Source of the DNA: Legionella steelei
GTDB taxonomy: Bacteria; Pseudomonadota; Gammaproteobacteria; Legionellales; Legionellaceae
Assembly: GCF_001468005.1 (NCBI RefSeq)
Contig: NZ_LNYY01000019.1
Location: 714,445-778,444 of the forward strand
DNA: 64,000 nucleotides
Reading direction: 5' to 3'
The translations under genes were made by a program, and so were the position numbers. Below, piece by piece: positions 54,655 to 62,966 of this stretch (position 1 is the first letter of the stretch; every line of letters begins with the position of its first letter). The notes beneath the pieces were generated by a model. That model ran no database searches and was not told the DNA's origin. It was given only the letters and a program-made list of their open reading frames with translations.

Positions 54655-55352
54655 AAAGGCTCAATATGTATGTGATCATCCATTAAATAAATTTGGCACG
54701 GTCCATTATAAGGTTCAATGGCATCGCTTAAGCGATAATATCCAGCAATTGATACTAACTCAGCCTCAAGTGATTGACAAAAAATTCTCGCCTCTTTATC
54801 ACCTGAGATCCCCGCTAAAGCTCTGCCTCTTAAAGCACCATAAACATGAATGCAACCATCAGCTAACAATTCAGCACCATGGCTGACTGAAGAGGCAATC
54901 ACCAGATCGGAACCCTTTGCGACTACTTGCTGTCCTGAACGAACTGGCGTGGTAATTAATTTTGTTATTGTTTTTGTTGATTCATGATGATTATTTTCAA
55001 TTGGTCGCTCAATAATAGGCTTATCTTGAGTCGACGATGCATGTAAGACTGCTAACCCATGGCATTGAGCTAATGTATTATGTACGACACTTCCTCCTTG
55101 AATGGCAACAGGAATCATCCCATGTGTGCGCGCGGTTTGGAGCAAAGACGGTAAATCAAATTCCAATTGTTGTACCGAAGACAAATCAAAAACAACAGGG
55201 GTATGTTCAAATAATTTGGGGGCTTTGGCAACAGTGTCAACCAGCTGCTGCGAAAAAATATTAGGGTCTGTATTTAATACATGCAATACAGTAAACGTAT
55301 AAAGACGGCCCTTCAGTTTAAATGCTTGAGTTTGTGTTGTATGTTCACTCAT
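54651..55352 (-). CDS. minC: Septum site-determining protein MinC
   Basis: The N-terminal domain (about 1-100) and the C-terminal beta-helix domain ('HGAELLADGCIHVYGALRGR', then 'ALAGISGDKEARIFCQS') are those of the FtsZ-inhibiting MinC; the protein has 233 residues. GGA lies about 10 nt before ATG 55352; the upstream ATG 55367 has no ribosome site. It is paired with lpxH and not with minD/minE, which are not in the window. The gene is divergent from fadD. Confidence 0.93.
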   Translation of the reverse strand: MSEHTTQTQAFKLKGRLYTFTVLHVLNTDPNIFSQQLVDTVAKAPKLFEHTPVVFDLSSVQQLEFDLPSLLQTARTHGMIPVAIQGGSVVHNTLAQCHGLAVLHASSTQDKPIIERPIENNHHESTKTITKLITTPVRSGQQVVAKGSDLVIASSVSHGAELLADGCIHVYGALRGRALAGISGDKEARIFCQSLEAELVSIAGYYRLSDAIEPYNGPCQIYLMDDHIHIEPL

Positions 55353-55423
55353 GAGTATGATATCCATAACGAATATTTTTGTTTATACTAACATGTGAAA
55401 ACCAATAACAGAAGGATATTAAG

Positions 55424-57133
55424 GTGGATAAACGGTGGTTTGAACAATATCAGAAAGGAGTTCCGCACGAAATTGACTCGAGTCAATATTCTTCCCTCGT
55501 AGATTTGTTTAAAGAATCATGCACGCGTTATGCTAAAAAAACCTCATATATCAATTTGGGGAGCGGTATTACTTTTAGTGAACTGGATGAGTTAAGCAGG
55601 GATTTGGCTGCGTACCTTCAACAACTTAAATTGGATAAAGGCGCACGCGTAGCAATCATGCTCCCTAACGTTCTTCAATATCCAGTAGCTTTGTTTGCTA
55701 TCTTACGTGCAGGTTATGTAGTTGTTAATACCAACCCACTGTACACTACAGACGAACTGATTCACCAGATGAATGACTCAGGCGCTGAAGTAATCATTGT
55801 TCTTGCAAATTTTGCAAAAACCGTTGAAAAGGCACTAAGCGCCATTCCAGCATTAAAACATGTCATTGTCACTGAAATAGCCGATTTGTTTCCAACGCCG
55901 AAGCGTATTATTGTCAATGCAGTAGTTAAATACATTAAAAAAATGATACCTGCTTATGAGATTCCTCACGCAGTAGCATTTAATTATGCATTGCTTGAAG
56001 GAAAACAGGCGCCATTACATCACGTAGAGTTAGGTCATAATGACATTGCATTTTTGCAATATACCGGAGGAACAACCGGTGTGGCAAAAGGTGCGATTTT
56101 AACTCATGGCAATATGGTCTCTAATGTCCTGCAAGCCGAAGCATGGATTACACCTATAGGTTTAGATGGTGATGAAATCATTGTTACAGCGATTCCGCTG
56201 TATCACGTTTTCTCCCTTACGGCCAATTGTTTAACTTTTTTAAAACTGGGTGCAAAGAACATTCTTATTACAAATCCCCGTGATGTAGGACACTTTATTA
56301 AAGAAATCAAAAATGGGCATTTTTCAGCAATTACCGGTGTTAATACCTTATTTAATGCTTTATTAAACCATCCTAAATTTAAAGAAGTCGATTTCAGTAA
56401 ACTAAAAATTTCACTTGCTGGCGGGATGGCATTACAAAAAAGTGTAGCACTTAAGTGGCTGGAAACAACCAAGACGCCTGTATTAGAAGCTTATGGTTTA
56501 ACAGAAACCAGTCCTGCTGCCATTATGAATCCTATGAATCTTACTGAATATAATGGAAGCGTAGGATTACCAGTTCCTTCCACCGATGTGATTATCCTCG
56601 ATGATGATGAGCATGAAGTGCCGGTAGGAACAAGCGGGGAAATATGTATTAAAGGTCCTCAGGTAACTCCGGGATATTGGAAACGACCCGATGAAACCGC
56701 TATGGTGTTTACTAAAAATGGCTATTTAAAAACAGGTGACATTGGCAAAATGGATGAAGAAGGTTTTATTTATTTGGTCGATCGCAAAAAAGATATGCTA
56801 CTTGTCTCTGGTTTTAATGTTTATCCAAATGAAGTAGAACAAGTTATCTCAATGCATCCTGGTGTTTTAGAGGTTGGGGTTGTTGGTGTTGTTGATAAGG
56901 AGTCCGGTGAGCGTGTTAAAGCCTGTATCGTGAAAAAAGATCCTGATTTAACTGCAGAACAAATCATTGCTTATTGTCGAGAGCATTTAACTGCTTATAA
57001 AGTTCCCAAAATAGTTGAGTTTTACTCTGAGCTCCCCAAAACAAACGTAGGGAAGATTCTGCGTCGAGCCCTTAAAGATACTCATGCGGCCTCTCCGAGC
57101 CTCCCTGAGAAAAAACCTGCTGTTACCATATAA
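55424..57133 (+). CDS. fadD: Long-chain fatty acid-CoA ligase
   Basis: This 569-residue acyl-adenylate-forming enzyme activates fatty acids to acyl-CoA. The AMP-binding motif 'YTGGTTGVAKGAILTH' and 'LEAYGLTETSPAA' are clear, with 'YLKTGDIGKMDEEGFIYLVDR' and 'VLVSGFNV'-type C-domain residues (LLVSGFNVYPNEVE) and the catalytic Lys in 'PKTNVGKILRRALKD'. The start is GTG with AGGA upstream. It is monocistronic. Confidence 0.95.
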   Translation: MDKRWFEQYQKGVPHEIDSSQYSSLVDLFKESCTRYAKKTSYINLGSGITFSELDELSRDLAAYLQQLKLDKGARVAIMLPNVLQYPVALFAILRAGYVVVNTNPLYTTDELIHQMNDSGAEVIIVLANFAKTVEKALSAIPALKHVIVTEIADLFPTPKRIIVNAVVKYIKKMIPAYEIPHAVAFNYALLEGKQAPLHHVELGHNDIAFLQYTGGTTGVAKGAILTHGNMVSNVLQAEAWITPIGLDGDEIIVTAIPLYHVFSLTANCLTFLKLGAKNILITNPRDVGHFIKEIKNGHFSAITGVNTLFNALLNHPKFKEVDFSKLKISLAGGMALQKSVALKWLETTKTPVLEAYGLTETSPAAIMNPMNLTEYNGSVGLPVPSTDVIILDDDEHEVPVGTSGEICIKGPQVTPGYWKRPDETAMVFTKNGYLKTGDIGKMDEEGFIYLVDRKKDMLLVSGFNVYPNEVEQVISMHPGVLEVGVVGVVDKESGERVKACIVKKDPDLTAEQIIAYCREHLTAYKVPKIVEFYSELPKTNVGKILRRALKDTHAASPSLPEKKPAVTI

Positions 57134-57143
57134 AATCTTTAGT

Positions 57144-57177
57144 GTAGCCCGGATTAGCACAGTGTAATCCAGGCTAC
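57144..57177. terminator. Palindromic element overlapping a stop codon
   Basis: GTAGCCCGGATTA and TAATCCAGGCTAC form a 13-bp stem with one mismatch around an 8-nt loop, then TTT. It lies between fadD and the convergent Nudix gene, and its right arm supplies the Nudix TAG stop codon (57174-57176). Confidence 0.75.
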
Positions 57178-57680
57178 TTTAATACTAACTGCTTCATTAT
57201 GTGAGCCGTTGCCCCCCAAACCCAATCTTCATTTGCAGTAAATTCACAGGTGACATAACGACGTCCTTCTCGATCAAATATATAATCTTTATAATTTTTT
57301 GCATCTTGAACTAATGTCATTGGAATGGATATGAGGCGAACTACTTCCTGCTGATTTAACTGATAAGGTTGAACAGACTCAACACTCGCATACCAAGGAT
57401 GAATAATACTTCCTAACAACGTTCTTTGTGCGTTTAATTCTTTGATCAACGTAACGCGGTCTGAGTCAATCCCTAACTCTTCTTGTAGCTCTCGGAGCGC
57501 AGTCGCATAATAATTCTCGTCCCCCTCTTCCCATGAACCACCTGGGAAACAAATTTCACCAGGATGCGCCCGCAATTGGTCACTGCGTTTTGTCAAAATT
57601 AACGAGTCAGATAATTGCTCATACAGAACAACCACTGCAGAATGCACAATTCTTTTCCCTTTAAGTTCATTTAAGTCCAT
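57174..57680 (-). CDS. Nudix CoA pyrophosphatase-like hydrolase
   Basis: This 168-residue protein has a Nudix box (GGSWEEGDENYYATALRELQ, followed by EELGI) and an upstream 'SDQLRAHPGEICFPG' region that matches the NuCoA (UPF0035) signature. It probably cleaves CoA to 3',5'-ADP and phosphopantetheine. Its start lies 14 nt inside the 3' end of pabB, so translation is coupled. The ribosome site is weak. Confidence 0.9.
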   Translation of the reverse strand: MDLNELKGKRIVHSAVVVLYEQLSDSLILTKRSDQLRAHPGEICFPGGSWEEGDENYYATALRELQEELGIDSDRVTLIKELNAQRTLLGSIIHPWYASVESVQPYQLNQQEVVRLISIPMTLVQDAKNYKDYIFDREGRRYVTCEFTANEDWVWGATAHIMKQLVLK

Positions 57681-59001
57681 TAATAACCGCTGCTATTTTG
57701 ATGAAACATTCACGATATTCATCTTCACTGTCTGAGTCAATAACTATTCCACCACCAGCAGCTAAATGTAAAATATTTTCTTTGGCGGTGATTGTACGAA
57801 TGGCAATATTAGTATCAAAACGGCCATGTCGTGAAAAATAGCCTATGGACCCGCAATAAATCCCTCGGGCGTAAGACTCTTGCTCTTGAATAATTCGCAT
57901 GGCTTCAATTTTTGGCGCGCCTGTAATAGACCCCCCAGGAAAGCAAGATACAAATGCTTCAAAAGGCGAAATTTGGGGCATGCATTGCGCTTCAATCGTA
58001 CTTACTAAATGATGTACTGAATTATAACTTTGTACTTCACATAAATTAGTAACATGCACCGAGCCGGGCTGAGCAATTTTACCTAGATCATTTCTTAATA
58101 AATCAACGATCATGACATTCTCGGCGCGATTTTTTTCACAAGAAATTAATTTATTTTTTAAATGACCATCTTCAACAAGATCATGAGATCGTCCTATTGT
58201 TCCTTTAATAGGAGACGTCACTACTTTACCCATTTCATGAAGCAGAAATCGTTCTGGTGAGAAACTTAAAATATCAGCATGTTCTGTTCTCAAAAAAGCA
58301 GCAAATGGAACAGGGTTTTTCAAACAAATTCTTTCATAAAAAGCCCAGCTGTCTCCCTCATAGGCGGCATGAAATGCTTGTGTCAGATTAACTTGATAGC
58401 TTCTTCCGTCTTTCAACGATTGATAAACAGAGGAGAATGCCTCAAGGTAATCCTCTTTAGTCATCAAAGGAGTAAAATTGCTTCTAATTGTTGCTACACC
58501 AGGTTGACGAATGGGGTTATTCCATAATTCAAGTACTTCATCAACTATTCTAGGCGTTGATTGATGTGTATTGGCAGCAAATAATGTGATGGCCTTTTTA
58601 TAGTGGTCAACAATAATGGCCCAATCATATAAACCCAAATTTAATAAAGGCATATTCTCTAATGTGGGTTGTATATTAGCATTAATACCGAGCAACTTTG
58701 CTCCAAGATCATAGGCTACATATCCCAGGGCTCCTCCCTGAAAAGGGAGATCCGTCACCGAGGGTATAGGAGATAAAATTTGACTTATTTTTTTCAATGA
58801 TTGTGATAAATCAGAAGCATTTTGATCGATTTGGATAAAATCATAAGGATAAGCACTAAGAATATCGTAGCGCCCATGAGTTCGGTCAGTACTTTCTAAA
58901 AGAGCAAAACCAGGTAAATGCCTTAATTTTTGGTAATAATCGTGTAGCGCATAATGATAGTCCAATGAATGTAGTACAAACTGACTCAAAATAAACCTCA
59001 T
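57667..59001 (-). CDS. pabB: Aminodeoxychorismate synthase component I
   Basis: This chorismate-utilising enzyme (444 aa) combines with PabA to make 4-amino-4-deoxychorismate for folate. It has 'FSPERFLLHE', 'SPIKGTIGRS', 'NRAENVMIVDLLRNDLG' and 'CFPGGSITGAPKIEAM' (the latter including the Lys/Glu active site). ATG 59001 lacks a ribosome site; TTG 58989 with GAGG about 6 nt away is a possible alternative start. It overlaps the Nudix gene. TrpE is less likely given the length and motifs. Confidence 0.93.
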   Translation of the reverse strand: MRFILSQFVLHSLDYHYALHDYYQKLRHLPGFALLESTDRTHGRYDILSAYPYDFIQIDQNASDLSQSLKKISQILSPIPSVTDLPFQGGALGYVAYDLGAKLLGINANIQPTLENMPLLNLGLYDWAIIVDHYKKAITLFAANTHQSTPRIVDEVLELWNNPIRQPGVATIRSNFTPLMTKEDYLEAFSSVYQSLKDGRSYQVNLTQAFHAAYEGDSWAFYERICLKNPVPFAAFLRTEHADILSFSPERFLLHEMGKVVTSPIKGTIGRSHDLVEDGHLKNKLISCEKNRAENVMIVDLLRNDLGKIAQPGSVHVTNLCEVQSYNSVHHLVSTIEAQCMPQISPFEAFVSCFPGGSITGAPKIEAMRIIQEQESYARGIYCGSIGYFSRHGRFDTNIAIRTITAKENILHLAAGGGIVIDSDSEDEYRECFIKIAAVINGLK

Positions 59002-59032
59002 AGGTAATTAATTATTAAGAACTTACTTTTAT

Positions 59033-59109
59033 GTAACCTGATGCAACACTGCGAACCCAGGATATCAATATTTAATAATTTCCAGATTCGCAGTGTTGCA
59101 TCCAGGCTA
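59033..59109. repeat. GTAACCTGATGCAACACTGCG-type palindromic element, 77 bp
   Basis: GTAACCTGATGCAACACTGC and the complement of GCAGTGTTGCATCCAGGCTA form a long perfect-to-near-perfect stem (about 18 bp). It lies in the divergent gap between pabB and pdhA, so it is not a terminator for either and may mark an insertion. Confidence 0.7.
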
Positions 59110-59201
59110 ACTCTGATAACACGAAATCAACACTAATACTCTGGTTTTTGAATTAATTTGTGAGTATGCTATGCAAACGCTTTATTGACAAGGAGCCACA
59201 T

Positions 59202-60275
59202 ATGGCAACAGTTGCTCAATTTGATATTACTTATATTCAATTTTTAAATGAACATGGAAAATTAGTTGGCCAACTGCCCACTTTTGCCCATGATCATTCG
59301 GCGCTAAAAGAACTTTATAAAACCATGGTTCTGACCCGTACCTTTGATAAAAAAGCTATTGCTTTGCAAAGAACTGGTAAAATGGGAACTTATGCTCCTA
59401 TTAACGGACAAGAAGCAATTTCTACGGCTATTGGACATGCGATGCGTACCGAAGATGTACTGATTCCTTATTACCGTGATTATGCAGCTCAGTTTCAACG
59501 CGGCGTGAAAATGTCTGAAATTTTAGCTTTCTGGGGTGGTGATGAACGTGGCAGTCAGTTCTCCTCTAATGCAGAAGACTTACCCATATGTGTTCCTATT
59601 GCCTCTCAATGTTTGCATGCAACAGGTATTGCATTTGCTTTCCAATATCGTAAACAACCACGTGTTGCCGTAGTTTGTCTTGGTGAGGGAGGAACCTCTG
59701 AAGGCGACTTCTATGAAGCAATGAATGTCGCAGGTACTTGGAATTTACCTGTTGTTTTTGTAGTGAATAATAATCAATGGGCAATTTCAGTACCTAGAAA
59801 CCAACAGACGGGCTCAAAAACGATTGCACAAAAAGCAATAGCTGCTGGTTTTGAGGGCATACAAATCGATGGCAATGACATATTGGCAACAAGACAAGTT
59901 ATCGGCGATGCGATTGAAAAAGCGCGACGTGGTGAAGGCCCTACTTTAATTGAGGCTTTATCTTATCGTTTATCTGATCACACAACGGCTGATGATGCCA
60001 CTCGTTATCAACCTGGTTCGGAAGTTGAACAAGCCAAACCTAAGGAACCCATATCACGTTTTAAAGAGTTTCTCGTAGAACAAAAAATCTGGAGTGCACA
60101 AGACGAAGAACATTTAGTAATCCACTGTGCTGAGGAAGTAGAAAAAGCAGTCGATGAATACTTAAGTATGAAAACACAGCCTATCAGCAGTATTTTTGAT
60201 TATCATTACGCTGAATTACCTGAGTATTTAGTAGAACAACGCGCAATAGCTATGGAGGAAGCATCTAATGCCTGA
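59202..60275 (+). CDS. pdhA: Pyruvate/2-oxoacid dehydrogenase E1 alpha subunit
   Basis: This 357-residue TPP-binding alpha subunit of a heterotetrameric E1 has the motif 'LGEGGTSEGDFYEAMNVAGT' (GDG-like, here GEG) followed by 'VNNNQWAIS'. Its phosphorylation-loop region 'YRLSDHTTADDATRY' is like branched-chain-type E1. AAGGAG lies 7 nt before ATG 59202. It overlaps pdhB by 8 nt and begins the pdhABC operon. Confidence 0.92.
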   Translation: MATVAQFDITYIQFLNEHGKLVGQLPTFAHDHSALKELYKTMVLTRTFDKKAIALQRTGKMGTYAPINGQEAISTAIGHAMRTEDVLIPYYRDYAAQFQRGVKMSEILAFWGGDERGSQFSSNAEDLPICVPIASQCLHATGIAFAFQYRKQPRVAVVCLGEGGTSEGDFYEAMNVAGTWNLPVVFVVNNNQWAISVPRNQQTGSKTIAQKAIAAGFEGIQIDGNDILATRQVIGDAIEKARRGEGPTLIEALSYRLSDHTTADDATRYQPGSEVEQAKPKEPISRFKEFLVEQKIWSAQDEEHLVIHCAEEVEKAVDEYLSMKTQPISSIFDYHYAELPEYLVEQRAIAMEEASNA

Positions 60276-61242
60276 TATTACGTTGATTGAGGCAGTAACT
60301 CAGGCTTTGGCTTATGAGTTAGCTCATGATGAAAATGTTGTTGTTTTTGGAGAAGATGTTGGCAAAAACGGCGGTGTATTCCGTGCCACAGTAGGATTGC
60401 AAGAGCGCTTTGGTGAAAAAAGAGTATTTGATACTCCTCTAGCAGAATCCATGATTGCTGGATTGGCGATTGGAATGTCAATTCAGGGGCTAAAACCTGT
60501 CGCTGAATTTCAGTTTATGGGATTTATTTATCCTGCTATGAACCAAATTATTTCTCATGCTGCTCGTATGCGCAATAGAACGCGTGGACGGTTACATTGT
60601 CCTCTCGTTTTTCGAGCTCCTTTTGGCGGAGGTATCCGCGCTCCTGAACATCATTCAGAAAGTACAGAAGCATTATTTGCTCATATTCCTGGATTACAAG
60701 TAGTAATCCCCTCTTCACCCAAACGAGCCTATGGCTTGCTTTTAGCCGCTATGCGTAATCCTGATCCCGTGATTTTTCTTGAACCCAAACGAATTTATCG
60801 TTTGGTCAAGCAACCCGTAGAGGATAATGGTGAAGCACTTCCTATCGGTAAATGCTTTACTTTACAGCAAGGTGATGACGTCACTTTAATAAGCTGGGGC
60901 GCTAGCATGCATGAGACCCAACAGGCAGCAAAACAATTAAGCAGCGAAGGAATTTCTTGTGAAATCATTGATGTTGCAACCATCAAACCACTGGATATAG
61001 AAACAATTCTAGCTTCGGTAGAAAAAACTGGACGTTGTGTTATCGTTCATGAGGGAGCAAAAACTTGTGGGGTTGGCGCTGAAATTTCAGCACAGATTAT
61101 GGAACATTCTATGGCTGATTTAATGGCTCCGGTCCAACGAGTAACTGGATATGACACTGTAATGCCCTATTTCCAACTGGAAAAGCAATACATCCCCAGT
61201 GTTACACGTATTAAAAACAGCGTTATGAGCATAATGGAGTAA
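60268..61242 (+). CDS. pdhB: Pyruvate/2-oxoacid dehydrogenase E1 beta subunit
   Basis: This 324-residue transketolase-like beta subunit has 'VFGEDVGKNGGVFRAT', 'DTPLAESMIAGLAIGMS' and 'PFGGGIRAPEHHSES' (the His pair near the active site). GAGGA lies about 8 nt before the ATG, inside the pdhA end. It precedes pdhC by 2 nt. Confidence 0.94.
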   Translation: MPDITLIEAVTQALAYELAHDENVVVFGEDVGKNGGVFRATVGLQERFGEKRVFDTPLAESMIAGLAIGMSIQGLKPVAEFQFMGFIYPAMNQIISHAARMRNRTRGRLHCPLVFRAPFGGGIRAPEHHSESTEALFAHIPGLQVVIPSSPKRAYGLLLAAMRNPDPVIFLEPKRIYRLVKQPVEDNGEALPIGKCFTLQQGDDVTLISWGASMHETQQAAKQLSSEGISCEIIDVATIKPLDIETILASVEKTGRCVIVHEGAKTCGVGAEISAQIMEHSMADLMAPVQRVTGYDTVMPYFQLEKQYIPSVTRIKNSVMSIME

Positions 61243-61244
61243 TA

Positions 61245-62357
61245 ATGAATATTTTCAATCTACCTGATTTGGGTGAAGGCCTACCAGATGCTGAGATACA
61301 TGAATGGTTCGTCAAAGAAGGCGATACTGTGGTGGCAGATCAACCGTTAGCTTCTATGGAAACTGCAAAAGCTGTAGTGGATGTACCTTGTCCTCAGTCT
61401 GGAACGATTAGCAAATTATATGGGAAACCTGGTGATGTAATTAAAACAGGAGAACCTTTGGTAGCTTTTGAATCAACCAGTGCTAAACCAGCAGATAAAG
61501 GAACAGTAGTTGGTAACTTAGAAGAAAGTAACGAAATCTTTGAAGATAATTTTACTGTTGGTGTCCAACACTCTAAAAATCGAATTAAAGCAACTCCCGC
61601 AGTGAAAATGCTTGCTAAAAAGTTAGGCATTGATTTATCTACAGTTAAAGGAACTGGAGAGTTTGGTGTTATTACGCGGGATGATGTTCAGACACAAGCA
61701 GATAAAAACGCTGAAGTTCCTGCTGGTTTTGAGCCGCTACGCGGAGTTAGACGAGCAATGCTCAATAGTATGATTCAATCTCATACAGAAGTAGTTCCTG
61801 TAAGTATTTTTGATGAAGCAGATATTAGTGCGTGGAAACCAGGTACTGATATTACAGTTCGCTTAATTAGAGCAATCACCTATGCTGCTAAAAAAGAACC
61901 AGCACTCAATGCATGGTTCGATACCAAACATAGTGCACGTCAATGTTTTGAGCAGGTACATCTTGGATTGGCTATGGATAATGAAGAAGGATTGTTTGTG
62001 CCTGTAATTCATAATGCAGGAACACTTTCCGATGCTGATCTGCGGAAAATGATTAATGACTTTAAAAAATCGGTGAGCAATCGAGAGATTACTGCAGATA
62101 AATTGAAAGGTGCAACGATAACTCTTTCCAATTTTGGAAAATTCGCTGGCCGTTTTGCAAGCCCAATTATTGTTCCACCGATGGTTGCCATTCTAGCTGT
62201 AGGCCGACTCTATCAAGGTGCTGTTGTGAATAACTCAGGAGCCATAGAAGCGCATAATATGCTGCCTTTGTCATTGAGTTTTGATCATAGAGCAGTTACT
62301 GGAGGCGAGGCAACTCGTTTCTTAGGTGCAGTAATGGAGTCCCTGCAGAAGGAATAG
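61245..62357 (+). CDS. pdhC: 2-oxoacid dehydrogenase E2 (dihydrolipoamide acyltransferase)
   Basis: The 370-residue protein has one lipoyl domain (1-75, Lys42 in METAKAVVDV), an E1/E3-binding domain (about 108-145, KATPAVKMLAKKLGI) and a catalytic domain. The active-site DHRxxDG reads DHRAVTGG: His348 is present, while the usual Asp is Thr352. It transfers the acyl group from lipoate to CoA. GGAG lies before the ATG. No E3 (lpd) gene follows. Confidence 0.92.
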   Translation: MNIFNLPDLGEGLPDAEIHEWFVKEGDTVVADQPLASMETAKAVVDVPCPQSGTISKLYGKPGDVIKTGEPLVAFESTSAKPADKGTVVGNLEESNEIFEDNFTVGVQHSKNRIKATPAVKMLAKKLGIDLSTVKGTGEFGVITRDDVQTQADKNAEVPAGFEPLRGVRRAMLNSMIQSHTEVVPVSIFDEADISAWKPGTDITVRLIRAITYAAKKEPALNAWFDTKHSARQCFEQVHLGLAMDNEEGLFVPVIHNAGTLSDADLRKMINDFKKSVSNREITADKLKGATITLSNFGKFAGRFASPIIVPPMVAILAVGRLYQGAVVNNSGAIEAHNMLPLSLSFDHRAVTGGEATRFLGAVMESLQKE

Positions 62358-62379
62358 TAAATTCTTTCTCTTGATGGAT

Positions 62380-62466
62380 GCAACCTGGGTGACGTGTAGA
62401 GGACCAGGGATCCAAGCTTAAATCATAGTTCAATCCCGGGTTACGGCTATGCCTCACCCGGGCTAC
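62380..62466. repeat. GCAACCTGGGTGAC-type palindromic element, 87 bp
   Basis: GCAACCTGGGTGACGTGTAG and the complement of CTATGCCTCACCCGGGCTAC bound ATCC/GGGAT inner arms. It lies at the convergent junction of pdhC and the small secreted protein gene. Confidence 0.65.
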
Positions 62467-62497
62467 AATTAACAATGTCTATCAAAGAAAAAGCATA

Positions 62498-62785
62498 TTA
62501 TTGTTGCATTTTTTGTTGTATTTTACCTTTTACTTTTTCAGCCATTTTCATTTTACACTGTTGCAATTGCTCTGGACTAAAATTGGTATTAGGTAATTTT
62601 TTTTGTCCCATTGCTACAGGTAAAACACAGTCTTTGACTAATTCCTTACCCGCACCTTGTCCACCTTTAAAGTATCCGTTTTGCATACAGGAGATTGCAA
62701 TAGCTTTACATGGTCCTGTCCAGCCAAATAACGAAACACTCATTAATAAGCTAAATATACCAATCTTTGCAAATAATTTGTTCAT
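62498..62785 (-). CDS. Small secreted/periplasmic protein of unknown function
   Basis: This 95-residue protein has a signal peptide (MNKLFAKIGIFSLLMSVSLFG, WTGP). The mature part has four Cys (GPCKAIAISCMQ, VKDCVLP, LQQCKMK) and ends in a charged helix (MKMAEKVKGKIQQKMQQ). AAAGGAATTA lies before the ATG. The plus-strand frame over the same region looks like a shadow. I do not recognise the family. Confidence 0.7.
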   Translation of the reverse strand: MNKLFAKIGIFSLLMSVSLFGWTGPCKAIAISCMQNGYFKGGQGAGKELVKDCVLPVAMGQKKLPNTNFSPEQLQQCKMKMAEKVKGKIQQKMQQ

Positions 62786-62966
62786 ATTAATAATTCCTTT
62801 TAGATTGAGGATAAAAAAATCCTATTTTTGAGAACTGCCTCTAAAATATAGCACAATATTTACACATTGCTTTTATTGTAAATAAAGAAGAAAAAACGAA
62901 TACTTTCATATCTTTTCAAGAGCTCTTAGCGGGAACAAGCCACTTACTATTGAGTCAAATAGCCTA

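Noticed and set aside
62475-62831. Plus-strand 118-codon frame over the small secreted protein gene
   Set aside because: The minus-strand frame has a signal peptide, four Cys and a good ribosome site; the plus-strand frame is its shadow.
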